Source of the DNA: Serratia fonticola
GTDB lineage: Bacteria > Pseudomonadota > Gammaproteobacteria > Enterobacterales > Enterobacteriaceae
Length of the DNA stretch: 64,000 nt
Assembly: GCF_006715025.1 (NCBI RefSeq)
Contig: NZ_VFMK01000001.1
Span: 4,092,001 to 4,156,000, forward strand
Direction of reading: 5' to 3'
A program made the translations under genes and the position numbers. Within the stretch, counting starts at the first letter, position 1. The number at the start of each line of letters is the position of its first letter. Under the pieces are notes generated by a model. That model had not been told where the DNA came from. It was given only the letters and a program-made list of their open reading frames with translations, and did not search any database. This document shows, in pieces, positions 9,749 to 18,765 of this stretch.

Positions 9749-10552
9749 CTAAGAGCCATAAATAGACGTAGTGTGGTGATACGCGCCATCTCCCACACTC
9801 AGCCTTAAAATAACCGCTACCTTTTTACTGATCTGTTCGATATCAAATGCGGCAGCTGAAACCGGACTTATGTCCATTATCGCCCGCTGCGATGCATTGG
9901 CTTCAGGCACGCATTCATCGCTATGGATAGTTCCCAATAATTTGCTTTGCAGACGCTGCTCAAAGAAATGGGTGACATCCCTGCTCAACGTACGCCTCAT
10001 ATCGCTTTGATTAATAACATAGTATTCGCCAACTTCACGATTGGCTGGCGCATTCATAAATTTGTGCTGTTCGATATTGGGCAGTAAGCTCAGGGAGGCG
10101 GTATCGGCCAGCAGCACGACAATGCGCATATCCGCTGCCGTCTGCATGGCCTGCACCGCCGCATTGCGCCCTGGCGGCATATCGGCAATCACCACCATAC
10201 CAGGGATGTTCAGCACGGCGCTCAGGCCGCGCTGAATGAACAACGGCTCATTCAGCAGGTTATCGTCAAACATCAGACGCTGTTCATCAGTAACTTCACC
10301 ATAGGGTAAAACGAACAGGTTTGGTCCGACCTTGAGAATAAACTGGCTCCAATCAGACAAACTGCCGGATTGAGCAACAAAACCGCGGTTATCCGAAATA
10401 GGAACACCAAAATGAAGCCGCAACGCATTTTGCGAGTCAAAATCAACAACTAAAACTTTACTGCCGCTACGGGCTAACGCATAAGCCAGATTCGCAGTAA
10501 CCGTGGTTTTCCCTACCCCTCCTTTCGGAGAACAAACGCAAACTAGCGGCAT
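9749..10552 (-). CDS. bcsQ: BcsQ ParA/MinD-like ATPase of the cellulose operon
   Basis: 267-residue SIMIBI-class ATPase. It has a deviant Walker A KGGVGKTT (residues 10-17), the DFDSQNALRLHFG switch region and the ADMPPG motif, all typical of BcsQ/YhjQ. In the family BcsQ helps localise or assemble the synthase at the membrane; that role is inferred here. The start codon lies inside the 3' end of bcsO (10 bp overlap), which supports coupling. The reading frame is intact, unlike the nonsense-interrupted allele known in some E. coli K-12 strains. Confidence 0.95.
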   Translation of the reverse strand: MPLVCVCSPKGGVGKTTVTANLAYALARSGSKVLVVDFDSQNALRLHFGVPISDNRGFVAQSGSLSDWSQFILKVGPNLFVLPYGEVTDEQRLMFDDNLLNEPLFIQRGLSAVLNIPGMVVIADMPPGRNAAVQAMQTAADMRIVVLLADTASLSLLPNIEQHKFMNAPANREVGEYYVINQSDMRRTLSRDVTHFFEQRLQSKLLGTIHSDECVPEANASQRAIMDISPVSAAAFDIEQISKKVAVILRLSVGDGAYHHTTSIYGS

Positions 10553-11082
10553 GAGGCAATAGACTCTAAAAGTGGTTTGAGTAAAGTATGACGGCCCGTT
10601 GTCTTCGCCTCACCGGCAGAGGACGATTTCTTGCTGAATAGCTGTTTAAAACGTTGGCTATCCCCCTGCGAAACAGCAGTCAACTCAGCGGCAGAAGAAT
10701 TAAATCGGCTTTCCTGCACAGGACGCGTTGGCGTGCTTGCAGGCTGAGGAGCGGGTGCGGTGATGGGATTGGGCGCAACCGGCGGCACGAGATGTTCTAA
10801 ATGATGAGAAATGTGATCTGGGGCCCGAACATTTTCTTTTTTTGCGGCGGTTAGCGGCGAAGATTGCGGCAAACCAAAGGGCGTTGTCGAAGAAAATTCC
10901 GCAGTATTGACTGGCGCGGGTGGCTGGCTGGGTAAAGGCGCACCCTCATTTCCTGCGACCTGTTCCACAATAGGCCAGCGGTAAAATGTTGATGTGCTCT
11001 CTTCTTTAGGAAATTCTTTATAATCAATATCTTTGAGATTTATTTTATCTTTAAACTGTTGGACATCATCATATTTGCTCAT
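10543..11082 (-). CDS. bcsO: BcsO-like proline-rich cellulose biosynthesis protein with BcsR-like N-terminus
   Basis: 179-residue soluble protein at the head of the operon. Residues 8-44 (QFKDKINLKDIDYKEF ... FYRWPIVEQVA) resemble E. coli BcsR, whose equivalent motifs are LPDIDY and KRWPLLAEFA. The remainder is a low-complexity Pro/Ala/Ser linker (PLPSQPPAPV, ITAPAPQPASTPTRP) ending in a short Ser/Lys-rich helix region (FKQLFSKKSS). This is the BcsO pattern of enterobacterial type I operons. An anchoring or regulatory role with BcsQ, as for the BcsR-BcsQ pair, is inference. No signal peptide or membrane segment is visible. Confidence 0.82.
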   Translation of the reverse strand: MSKYDDVQQFKDKINLKDIDYKEFPKEESTSTFYRWPIVEQVAGNEGAPLPSQPPAPVNTAEFSSTTPFGLPQSSPLTAAKKENVRAPDHISHHLEHLVPPVAPNPITAPAPQPASTPTRPVQESRFNSSAAELTAVSQGDSQRFKQLFSKKSSSAGEAKTTGRHTLLKPLLESIASCR

Positions 11083-11589
11083 AATCTAAACCTGTAAGAT
11101 TACACTTCGCACTTTATGAATGCATACAAATCACTCAAGTAGAAAAGTGTGATTCATAACCCAAAAAAATAATAGATAGCCGTCTATGTATTTTAAGCGT
11201 TTCTCTTCTTATGGTTTAGATAGCGTAGCCTACAAGTCCTTTTTTACAACATAGCCAAACCGTGACAGAGAAAATGTCCTTTATCAATAGCGCTTATTGT
11301 GGAGCTTGCAGCCGATGTGCCGATAGCCAAGGCTGGTCTCGCTGAGTGTAATCTACTTCTTTAAAGTTATATAGCTGCGTTTTAAACGTTTTCTATCAGG
11401 TTCTATTCTTGCCAGGTAATTGCCTTACCGGCAATAAACGTTAAAGTCATTTGTCATACGCTGCCCCGGATTTCAGGTTTTTTTAACCAGCAATCACTGA
11501 GGCAGTAGCTTAATATCGGTTTAACGGAGGCTGCACTTATTTAATCAACCAGACTTTTCGTGCCTTGGCTCCCCCGCAACACGCATGCG
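11083..11589. promoter_or_regulatory. Intergenic region upstream of the bcs operon and downstream of ybiB
   Basis: About 500 bp without a convincing gene, AT-rich compared with its flanks. It must hold the promoter for the leftward bcs operon. I could not identify a sigma-70 pair with good spacing. The bcsO start is preceded only by a weak AGGT-like ribosome site. It may also contain the ybiB terminator near 11500-11589. Nothing else recognisable was seen. Confidence 0.5.
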
Positions 11590-12555
11590 TCATTTAGGGA
11601 GGCGCTCCAGCCTTTCCAATCCCTGCTCCAGGCTTTCTACCTCACCGGCTGCCAGCAGACAGCAGGCAACTTGCCGGGCAATGGGGGCAGGAATCGCCAC
11701 CTCACAGGCCAGACAACGCGCTGTCCAGCGAGCGGTCGTTACGGCATCTTTGGCCGCAGGAACATCGGCCACTTCGTCCTGTTCTGGCCGCGGCAACAAT
11801 ACGCGCTGTTCGCCACGGCTGATGTAATGGATCTGCGGGCAGCGCTGCGGGTTAGCATAAGCCTCCCCTTCTGTGCCATGCATCAGTAGGCCACGGGCCC
11901 CTATCTGACAGAAGAACGACGCAACACGCCCAACGTATTCCGGGTGCGAAACGCTGGCGATACGTAACACCTCCTCATCACCAAACGGCGTCGCCAGCTT
12001 GGCCAGCGTATGTGCACTGTTACGCACGCCCATCTTCCAGCGTAAATCAAGTTGAACAGCTAAAGAGGCTGAAAGGGCAGAGACAGGAATAAACACGGGG
12101 TTGCCACTGTCCAGCCGCTGCTGAGCATGTTGCGGATCTTCAGACCAGGGCAGGCCAAGCTCGCGAAAGATTTCTGCGCTGGTGACGCGGGTGCTGTCGT
12201 TCAACACGCCGTGCACCACCACCGGTAATCCTACTCGGGCCAGCAGCAACGCCAGCAAGGGGGTCAGATTGGCCTGTTTACGGGCACCGTTATAGCTCGG
12301 CAAGACCACCGGCATCGGGCGTCCCTGGGGCTTTTGCAAGCGTATAACCTGCTGTTGCATCGCCTGATAAAAACCGAGCATCTCCTCCTGCGCCTCGCCT
12401 TTGATGCGCAGAGCAATCAGGATCCCCCCTAATTCCAAAGGCGGAACCTCACCGGCCAGCATGGCGCGATAAAGCTGAAAGGCAGTTTCCTGATCCAGAT
12501 CGCGGGCATGATTCTTACCACGGCCTATTTCTTTGATAATTTTACTGTAATCCAT
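11590..12555 (-). CDS. ybiB: YbiB (TrpD2-like) nucleic-acid-binding phosphoribosyltransferase-fold protein
   Basis: 321 residues with the anthranilate phosphoribosyltransferase fold (MDYSKIIKEIGRGKNHARDL at the start; later LPSYNGARKQANLTPLLALLLA). In E. coli, YbiB/TrpD2 binds nucleic acid rather than making tryptophan and is co-transcribed with dinG. I chose the internal ATG at 12555 over the longer open frame because it gives the family N-terminus and length (E. coli 320 residues). Here dinG lies about 3.5 kb away, separated by the PaiB-like, lemA and DUF2207 genes. Confidence 0.9.
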   Translation of the reverse strand: MDYSKIIKEIGRGKNHARDLDQETAFQLYRAMLAGEVPPLELGGILIALRIKGEAQEEMLGFYQAMQQQVIRLQKPQGRPMPVVLPSYNGARKQANLTPLLALLLARVGLPVVVHGVLNDSTRVTSAEIFRELGLPWSEDPQHAQQRLDSGNPVFIPVSALSASLAVQLDLRWKMGVRNSAHTLAKLATPFGDEEVLRIASVSHPEYVGRVASFFCQIGARGLLMHGTEGEAYANPQRCPQIHYISRGEQRVLLPRPEQDEVADVPAAKDAVTTARWTARCLACEVAIPAPIARQVACCLLAAGEVESLEQGLERLERLPK

Positions 12556-12592
12556 CGCTCGCTCCGCTGAGTCAGTTTGCGCTAAGCATACC

Positions 12593-13222
12593 TCATCCAC
12601 GTCGCCGCTCAACCTCATCCGCCAGTTGCTGTTGCGCGGCATCGCCAGCGCGTAACCCGGCGATCACTCCGTCGACATCCGCTGCAGTACGGTTCTGGCT
12701 CATTTTCCATTTACCTTCACGCCGCGTGACGGCAATCTCAATGCCGATGATGCCTTTCATATTCGCAGCGATATACCCCGCGGGCGCATCTTCCAGATGC
12801 CAGGGTTGCGGTTGCTTGCCTTCATGCAGCGCCGTCAGCCCGGTCAGTTGCTGACGTAGCCAAGACGCCTCTTCAATCACCTTGGGGATCCCCCACATCT
12901 GCACGGTTGCATAATTCCAGGTGGGTACCACTTTGCCGGTTTGCCGTTTGGTTTCATACCACCCCGGCGAGATATAACCTTCAGCCCCCTGGAACACCAC
13001 CAGGCACTCCTGCCCCGCCTGCAATACCTGCCAATGCGGATTAGCCCGTGACAGATGAGCTCTCAGTATCACTTGCCCCTGCTGTTCATCCACCAGAAAG
13101 GGAACCGGATCGGCCAATAGCCCCTGTGGACTCTGGCTGATAATTAACCCCAGCGGATTGGCCCGCAGCAGAGCTAGCTGGTTATTCAGATCGTCTTCAC
13201 AGAATGAGGCAGGTAGGTACAT
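12593..13222 (-). CDS. PaiB-type FMN-binding protein
   Basis: 209 residues of the PaiB family of split-barrel flavoproteins, called FMN-binding negative transcriptional regulators after Bacillus PaiB. Characteristic stretches are MYLPASF, LLADPVPFLVD, LRAHLSRANPHWQ, GYISPGWYETKRQTGKVVPTWNY, and the C-terminal GIIGIEIAVTRREGKWKMSQNR. No helix-turn-helix is visible, so a regulator role is by family name only; an FMN-dependent redox function is equally possible. It reads leftward 37 bp before ybiB and is probably co-transcribed with it. Confidence 0.9.
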   Translation of the reverse strand: MYLPASFCEDDLNNQLALLRANPLGLIISQSPQGLLADPVPFLVDEQQGQVILRAHLSRANPHWQVLQAGQECLVVFQGAEGYISPGWYETKRQTGKVVPTWNYATVQMWGIPKVIEEASWLRQQLTGLTALHEGKQPQPWHLEDAPAGYIAANMKGIIGIEIAVTRREGKWKMSQNRTAADVDGVIAGLRAGDAAQQQLADEVERRRG

Positions 13223-13332
13223 AAGTTTCCTTATTCTCCGGGGATCGCGATTTACCCGATATGCCAGACTAAGATAATATTCACCAACAGATAAAGGAAT
13301 TATGCATACCCCGTCAAACCTGGATCGGAAAA

Positions 13333-13875
13333 ATGGAAATTTATATTGGGTTAGCCCTCCTCGCCATGGTGCTCATCTGGGCCATCATGACCTATAACCG
13401 CTTTATCTCCCTGCGCCGTTTCAAAGACGAAGCCTGGAGCGGTATTGCGGTACAACTCAAACGTCGTCACGATCTGGCGCCCAACCTGCTGAGCCTGGTC
13501 AAACGCTATGCACAGCATGAAAAAGAGCTGCTGGAAGAAATCAGCCGCCAGCGCGGCAACCTGGTCGGTGACACCCGCCAGATTGCCGAAAGCGAACGAC
13601 AATTTTCTGGAACGCTGGGCCGGATCTTCGCCCTGGCGGAAGCCTATCCGGAACTGAAAGCCAATGAGAATTTCCTCTCTCTGCAGCAATCCCTTACCGA
13701 GATAGAAGAGCAGCTCCAGATGGCACGACGCTACTTCAACGGTACGGTGCGCGATTTCAATATTCTGGTGGAGTCGTTTCCCAGCTTACTGTTGGCACGT
13801 TTGTTCAACTTCAACGCGGATGCGTTCTTCGAACTCGACGATCCCGAGGATGCCAAGTTACCACGGATGGAGTAA
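13333..13875 (+). CDS. LemA family membrane protein (first copy)
   Basis: 180-residue LemA protein. One N-terminal transmembrane helix (residues 3-21) is followed by the family signature YNRFISLRRFKDEAWSGIAVQLKRRHDLAPNLLSLV (about 21-56) and a long helical bundle expected outside the cytoplasm. It is translated just ahead of the DUF2207 gene (4 bp between stop and start), a common LemA pairing. The function of LemA is poorly defined; an envelope-stress or scaffold role is family-level inference. The ribosome site before 13333 is weak (GGAAAA); a stronger AAGGAA precedes a 31-codon out-of-frame ORF at 13302 that might act as a leader. Confidence 0.9.
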   Translation: MEIYIGLALLAMVLIWAIMTYNRFISLRRFKDEAWSGIAVQLKRRHDLAPNLLSLVKRYAQHEKELLEEISRQRGNLVGDTRQIAESERQFSGTLGRIFALAEAYPELKANENFLSLQQSLTEIEEQLQMARRYFNGTVRDFNILVESFPSLLLARLFNFNADAFFELDDPEDAKLPRME

Positions 13876-13879
13876 TCAA

Positions 13880-15937
13880 ATGGCAGGTCTGTCTGGCAGG
13901 TTATTGCACGTTTTCTGGCTGTTATTATTTTTGGCAACCGGCGCTGCGGCTAACGGTATAGACGAAAACGCCCCGGTTGCCGAAGAAACGGTGTCCCCCG
14001 CGCAGCCTCCCCGCCTGGTGCGGGCTTATGAACACATTCTCTCATTTGATGCCCAGGCACATTTCAACGCCGATGGCAGCATGGAGATGCGGGAAAACAT
14101 CAAGGTGTTGGCCTTGGGGCAAGAAATACGCCGTGGGATTTTCCGTACCTTGCCATTAAGTTGGCATCGGCAGGACGGCAAAATTTTCAGCGTCGACTAT
14201 CAGATCAAAAAGGTTTCCCGTGACGGTGTCGCGGAACCGTACAGCCTGGATAAATCAGGGAAAACGCTCACCGTACGTCTAGGTAGCGCCGAGCATCTAC
14301 TGCAACCCGGTATCTATAACTACGAGATCCAGTATCAGGTCAGTAACCATTTCAGCCGTTTCCCTGAATGGGATGAACTTTACTGGAACGTGACAGGCAA
14401 TGACTGGGGCTACCCCATAAGCAAAGCCAGTTTCCACCTGACGTTGCCTGAAGCCAGCGGCAATCTCAATAGTGATGGCAAAGATAGCCGGTTACGCTCC
14501 ATTGATGTCTACACCGGTGTACAAGGTGCAAAAGAGCATAATGCCCTGATCCTCCCCGGTGGTAGCGTGCAAACGTCACAGCCCCTCAATCCTGGTGAGG
14601 GCCTGACCGTTGTCTATACCTGGCCGCGCTCCATCCTTGCCAATGCCCCTTCCCCCGAAGCGGCTTCGCCCTTGGTGCATCTGCTGTTACCTACAACCAA
14701 AACCAGTGCGATATGGATACCGGTGATCCTGCTGGTTGGCTATTGCCTGCTTTGGTGGCGTAAAAATGTGACCGCCACCGGGCTGAAAATGCCCCCGATA
14801 GTACCGCTGTACTCACTGCCAGCCCCTCTGTCGCCTGGTTATCTGCGCTTTATTACCCAGCGTAAATATGACGACGTCGCCTTCAGTAGCGATCTGCTGG
14901 ATCTGGTGGCGAAACGTGGCGTGGCCATTACCCATAAGAAGAGCAAACCCCAAGGAGTGTGGTTTTTTAAAAAACAGTCTGCCGATGAACAGTGGCTATC
15001 GCTGCAATCCGCTGAGGGGAACAAACGGCTTAATGCCCGCGATAAACAGTTGCTCAACACGCTGTTTAGCGGCAAGCGCAAAAACATCAATCTCGGCCTG
15101 GCCTATCAACGGCCAATGCAGAAAGCCCGTAAGTGGTTGGAAAAACTTAGCGAAGACCAACGGGAGAAGGTATTCCATAGATGGGGCAAACCCGTGCGAC
15201 GCTGCGTCTACATCATGCTGCTGATACCGGTGATCTGTGGGACATTTTTCAGCCCAGTGCCCGCTCTGATCACCATCCCGGCGTTGATATTCTTGCTGGT
15301 GGGCCTGACGTTGTTGTCGTTACTGCTGCGCTTTTTATTTAATCCGAGAAAAACATGGAGCCGCTGGGGCTTTGTGCCCTTGTTTTTCGCCCTGATGTTT
15401 GGCCCGTTTACCACTTTCGCCAGTATGATCTTCATGTTTGAAATGTTTCCCTTGACCCAGTTTCCTGCCGGGTATGTTGGCGCATTGCTGGTCGCTATCT
15501 TGCTGTGCGTGCTGTTTGGCTGGCGGATCCCGCGCTATACGCAGCAAGGGCTGAACGATCTGGCGACAGCGCAAGGGCTGAAACTGTATCTGAGTGCCGC
15601 TGAAAAGCATCGCTATCAGACGCTGTATCCACCCGAGCAGTTGGTTTCTCACTTTGAAAGCCTGTTGCCAGTTGCCCTGGCACTCGGCGTAGGCAAGACC
15701 TGGGCCAACACCTTTGCACAGTACCTGAGCAGCACCGGGGCCATGTCGGAAGTGTTTGCCAATGGCGATTGGAGCAGTGTGCAACATTTCAGCCAATCCT
15801 GCAGTTCATCGTCCAGGGAAACCCCAAGCTCGAGTTCAAGCTCAGGATCATCAGGCTCCAGCTACAGTGGCTCCGGGTCGTCTGGCGGCGGTTCTTCCGG
15901 TGGCGGTTCCGGCGGCGGGGGCGGCGGCGGTTGGTGA
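13880..15937 (+). CDS. DUF2207 membrane protein with Gly/Ser-rich tail
   Basis: 685 residues. A signal peptide (residues 1-28, ATGAAANG) is followed by an extracytoplasmic DUF2207 domain (SFDAQAHFNADGSMEMRENIKVLALGQ to about residue 250). Next come one transmembrane helix (about 275-295), a cytoplasmic region, three or four further helices (about 445-560) and a C-terminal Ser/Gly tract ending GGGGGGW. The start at 13880 follows the lemA stop and gives a clean signal peptide; the longer open frame overlaps lemA. DUF2207-LemA pairs are widespread and of unknown function; the two probably act together at the membrane. Confidence 0.88.
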   Translation: MAGLSGRLLHVFWLLLFLATGAAANGIDENAPVAEETVSPAQPPRLVRAYEHILSFDAQAHFNADGSMEMRENIKVLALGQEIRRGIFRTLPLSWHRQDGKIFSVDYQIKKVSRDGVAEPYSLDKSGKTLTVRLGSAEHLLQPGIYNYEIQYQVSNHFSRFPEWDELYWNVTGNDWGYPISKASFHLTLPEASGNLNSDGKDSRLRSIDVYTGVQGAKEHNALILPGGSVQTSQPLNPGEGLTVVYTWPRSILANAPSPEAASPLVHLLLPTTKTSAIWIPVILLVGYCLLWWRKNVTATGLKMPPIVPLYSLPAPLSPGYLRFITQRKYDDVAFSSDLLDLVAKRGVAITHKKSKPQGVWFFKKQSADEQWLSLQSAEGNKRLNARDKQLLNTLFSGKRKNINLGLAYQRPMQKARKWLEKLSEDQREKVFHRWGKPVRRCVYIMLLIPVICGTFFSPVPALITIPALIFLLVGLTLLSLLLRFLFNPRKTWSRWGFVPLFFALMFGPFTTFASMIFMFEMFPLTQFPAGYVGALLVAILLCVLFGWRIPRYTQQGLNDLATAQGLKLYLSAAEKHRYQTLYPPEQLVSHFESLLPVALALGVGKTWANTFAQYLSSTGAMSEVFANGDWSSVQHFSQSCSSSSRETPSSSSSSGSSGSSYSGSGSSGGGSSGGGSGGGGGGGW

Positions 15938-15944
15938 TGTACAG

Positions 15945-15972
15945 CGCGCTGGCGGGTTATCGCGCCAGCGCG
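15945..15972. terminator. Strong hairpin after the DUF2207 gene
   Basis: Perfect 10-bp inverted repeat CGCGCTGGCG / CGCCAGCGCG with an 8-nt loop, 7 bp after the DUF2207 stop and ahead of the convergent dinG end. There is no T-run, so it may be a transcript-end or stability hairpin rather than a classical intrinsic terminator. Confidence 0.55.
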
Positions 15973-16100
15973 GCCTTACGTCATGCTCAAGCTCATTTCC
16001 GGCGGTCGGGAATGAGCATGCAAGCCAACCCGGCAAATCATTGGGCCAGCGCACGCTGAACTGGTGGGCCTTGAAGCGGCGTTTATCGCCGCTGAATTCA

Positions 16101-18302
16101 TTAACGGGCACGGCGGCGAGCAAAGGGATTCTTGCGCTTTTTCTCTTTCTTTGCCGCATCGGCAGCGGATTTCAATGCGGCCTTATGCGCCTTGTCGGCT
16201 TCGGGCACTTCACGCTGTTCAATGGGGAACACTGGCAATGCCGCCAACAGCCGGGAACCGTAGCTTTTGGTCAACAGGCGACGATCGTAAATCACAATTT
16301 CACCGTAACATTCATTGCTGCGGATCAAACGGCCTACCTGCTGGATCAGGTTAAACGACGCGCTCGGCAGGCTCTGGACTTCAAACGGATAACGGTTGAG
16401 CGATTTCAGCCACTCGCCTTCGGTGAGGATCACCGGGCTGTCAATAGGTGGGAAAGCGATCTTGTGAATATGCACCTGGGTCAACAGCTCACCTTTCAGA
16501 TCCAACCCCTCGGCAAAGGATTGCAGCCCGACCAGTACGCTGGCTGTACCTTTCTCTACCCGCTTACGGTGTTCTTCCACCAGCCGATAACGTGGCTGAT
16601 CGCCCTGCACCAGCAGCATCAGGCGCAGATCGGTGACATAACTGAGGAAAGTCTGCATTGCGCGGTGGCTGCTGAATAGGATCAACATCCCTTTATGCTT
16701 CCCGCGGGCCTGCTCTGCACGGAAGAAACGAGCCATCTCTTCCAGATGTTCGGCTTCATTGGCCATCGCCGGTTCAAAGCGCATGGTTGGAATAACTATC
16801 TTGCCCTGTTCGACGTGGTTAAACGGCGATGCCAACGTTTCGAAACGATCGCCCGCCTTCTCGCTCAGGCCGCTCATCTCTTGCAGACGCGAGAAACTGT
16901 TCAGCGAACGCAGCGTAGCAGAGGTGATCACCACATGCGGCACTTTGCGCCACAGCAGTTTTTCCAACTGATCGCTGACGCGGATGCCAACACAGTGCAG
17001 GTAAAGATGGGGCACGTTATCGCGCAGCTCCCGCACAATCCATTTGGAGATCGGCGCGTTGGAGGATTTATCCATCGCAGCCAACCGCCAAAGTTTCGTC
17101 ATTGCCTCCAGATAGCCCTGCGTGCGGCTCATCTGGATGATCGCTCGATGCAAGCGCACGATATCGTGTTTACCGGTCTGCTCGCTGAGATCGTTAAGGA
17201 TAAATTCGGCCAAGCCGCGTAATCCGTCCGTCAGTTTGAACAGCCGCGCACAGATTTCTACCATCTCTGCGGGCAGTTCCCCCATTTCGAAACGGTATTC
17301 AGCCTGGCTATTGTCAGGTGGCAGATAGGCATTGGCCTGGTGCACAAAAATCTGGATCAGCTCACGTAATTCTTCACAGTGGTTTTTCAGGCGCTCCATG
17401 TTTGCCAGCCCCGGTGGATTCTTTGGCCGGTACTGGGTCATGCACTGTTCCACCTGGCGCACGATCATATCCAGTTGCAGATTGGTCCATAACGCGGTGA
17501 CTTCGCCGTCAATCTCCAGCGCATCCCGCGCCACTTCGGGCAGATGGTGGCCTTCGTCCAGTACCAGCAACAGTTCTTTCGGGTTCGGCAATACCGACTC
17601 GGTCTCCAATGCAGCCATCACCAATGCATGGTTAGCCACCACTACGTCGGCGGTTTCTATCTCTTTTCGAGCAATATAGAACGGACATTCACGGATATAA
17701 TGACAGTTGCGCCCCAGGCAGTTGGCCTTATCGGTACTCAGTTTGATCCATAGCGGGTCATCAATTGACTGTTGATAATGATCGCGTAGGCCATCCCATT
17801 CGTGACGGCTGAGCGCTTTCGACAACTTCTGACAGAGGGCCTGCTCTTCGCCATTGGACGGTGCCAGTTCGTCTTCATCCAGGTACAGCATCAGATCGCC
17901 CTGTTCGACCACATCGGTGCTCATTGCCGCCAGATTGCGTGGGCAGACATAGCGCCCACGGCCAAAGGCACCCGTGAATTTCAGATCGGGAATGATCTTT
18001 TTCAACAGCGGCAAATCTTTACTGTAGATCTGATCCTGTAGCGCCACGTTAGCGGTACTGACTACCAGCGGTTTGCTTTCGGCACGCCCAACGGCAATAC
18101 CGGGGATCAGGTATGAGAGCGTTTTGCCGACGCCGGTCGGTGCTTCGATGGCCAGATGACGCGGATAATCCCCAGCGAGGGTTTTCGCCACTTCGGCAAT
18201 CATCTGCCGCTGAGGGGCGCGGGAAATAAAATCCGGTATTTGCTGCTGCAGGGCTTTGTACCACTGGCCGATCTGATCTTTAACTGCGGAGGAGAGCGCC
18301 AT
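16101..18302 (-). CDS. dinG: DinG ATP-dependent Fe-S DNA helicase
   Basis: 733-residue XPD-like superfamily 2 helicase. It has Walker A EAPTGVGKT (53-61), four iron-sulfur cysteines (VCPRN, then NCLGRNCHYIREC), a DEGHH box, and the C-terminal motifs ILFSSHRAMQTFL, SVLVGLQSFAEGLDLKG and QQVGRLIRS. The E. coli enzyme unwinds R-loops and D-loops with 5'-3' polarity. The C-terminus carries an extra basic, Lys/Arg-rich tail (KKEKKRKNPFARRRAR) that makes it slightly longer than E. coli DinG (716). No clear LexA box was found upstream. Confidence 0.96.
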   Translation of the reverse strand: MALSSAVKDQIGQWYKALQQQIPDFISRAPQRQMIAEVAKTLAGDYPRHLAIEAPTGVGKTLSYLIPGIAVGRAESKPLVVSTANVALQDQIYSKDLPLLKKIIPDLKFTGAFGRGRYVCPRNLAAMSTDVVEQGDLMLYLDEDELAPSNGEEQALCQKLSKALSRHEWDGLRDHYQQSIDDPLWIKLSTDKANCLGRNCHYIRECPFYIARKEIETADVVVANHALVMAALETESVLPNPKELLLVLDEGHHLPEVARDALEIDGEVTALWTNLQLDMIVRQVEQCMTQYRPKNPPGLANMERLKNHCEELRELIQIFVHQANAYLPPDNSQAEYRFEMGELPAEMVEICARLFKLTDGLRGLAEFILNDLSEQTGKHDIVRLHRAIIQMSRTQGYLEAMTKLWRLAAMDKSSNAPISKWIVRELRDNVPHLYLHCVGIRVSDQLEKLLWRKVPHVVITSATLRSLNSFSRLQEMSGLSEKAGDRFETLASPFNHVEQGKIVIPTMRFEPAMANEAEHLEEMARFFRAEQARGKHKGMLILFSSHRAMQTFLSYVTDLRLMLLVQGDQPRYRLVEEHRKRVEKGTASVLVGLQSFAEGLDLKGELLTQVHIHKIAFPPIDSPVILTEGEWLKSLNRYPFEVQSLPSASFNLIQQVGRLIRSNECYGEIVIYDRRLLTKSYGSRLLAALPVFPIEQREVPEADKAHKAALKSAADAAKKEKKRKNPFARRRAR

Positions 18303-18368
18303 TCAACTCTTATCTAAACGAAATGATGGCGCTATTGTCCCACAGACCGGCGGTTGCGTCAGCCCGAG

Positions 18369-18761
18369 TTACGGCTCGTTTGCCAACAATGCGCTGCGCC
18401 CCGCACTGAAAGACCACTCTTCCAACTGCGTGGTGGTAATGATGATCATCACATCCTCCGGGCGCAGTTGCAGATTTTGAGCCAATAACACCACCAGCCG
18501 CTGGTAGAAACGCTGTTTGGTAGCCGCGTCACGCTCCCTGCCAATGGTGATGTAAAACAGTACATAATCTGCCGATCGGGGGCCGCCCAAATAGTCACGG
18601 TCGTAAATCAGCTCTCCAGGGGCGTATTGATCGATCGCCTGGAATTTATCCGCCGGTGGCACGTTGAAGACCTCGACCAGCACCTGCTGCAGACTATCGG
18701 ACAAGGTACCCAGGTATTGCGGTGATTTGCCGCGATGTAATGCGATACGGCTGAATGGCAT
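18369..18761 (-). CDS. Tautomerase-superfamily protein
   Basis: 130 residues with the tautomerase/MIF fold. Pro2 follows the initiator Met (MPFSRIALHRGKSPQYLGTLSDSLQQ) and would be the catalytic amino-terminal proline. The ending EDVMIIITTTQLEEWSFSAGR is typical of the longer tautomerase_3-like subgroup. The substrate is unknown. It lies 4 bp after a carboxymuconolactone-decarboxylase-like gene, forming a two-gene unit of the kind often seen in aromatic or stress metabolism; a joint role is inference. Confidence 0.88.
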   Translation of the reverse strand: MPFSRIALHRGKSPQYLGTLSDSLQQVLVEVFNVPPADKFQAIDQYAPGELIYDRDYLGGPRSADYVLFYITIGRERDAATKQRFYQRLVVLLAQNLQLRPEDVMIIITTTQLEEWSFSAGRSALLANEP

Positions 18762-18765
18762 GATG

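Noticed and set aside
18303..18368. Possible LexA box before dinG (CTGTGGGACAATAGCG)
   Set aside because: Only the first half-site matches CTGT-N8-ACAG; the second half is AGCG, so it is not a convincing SOS box.
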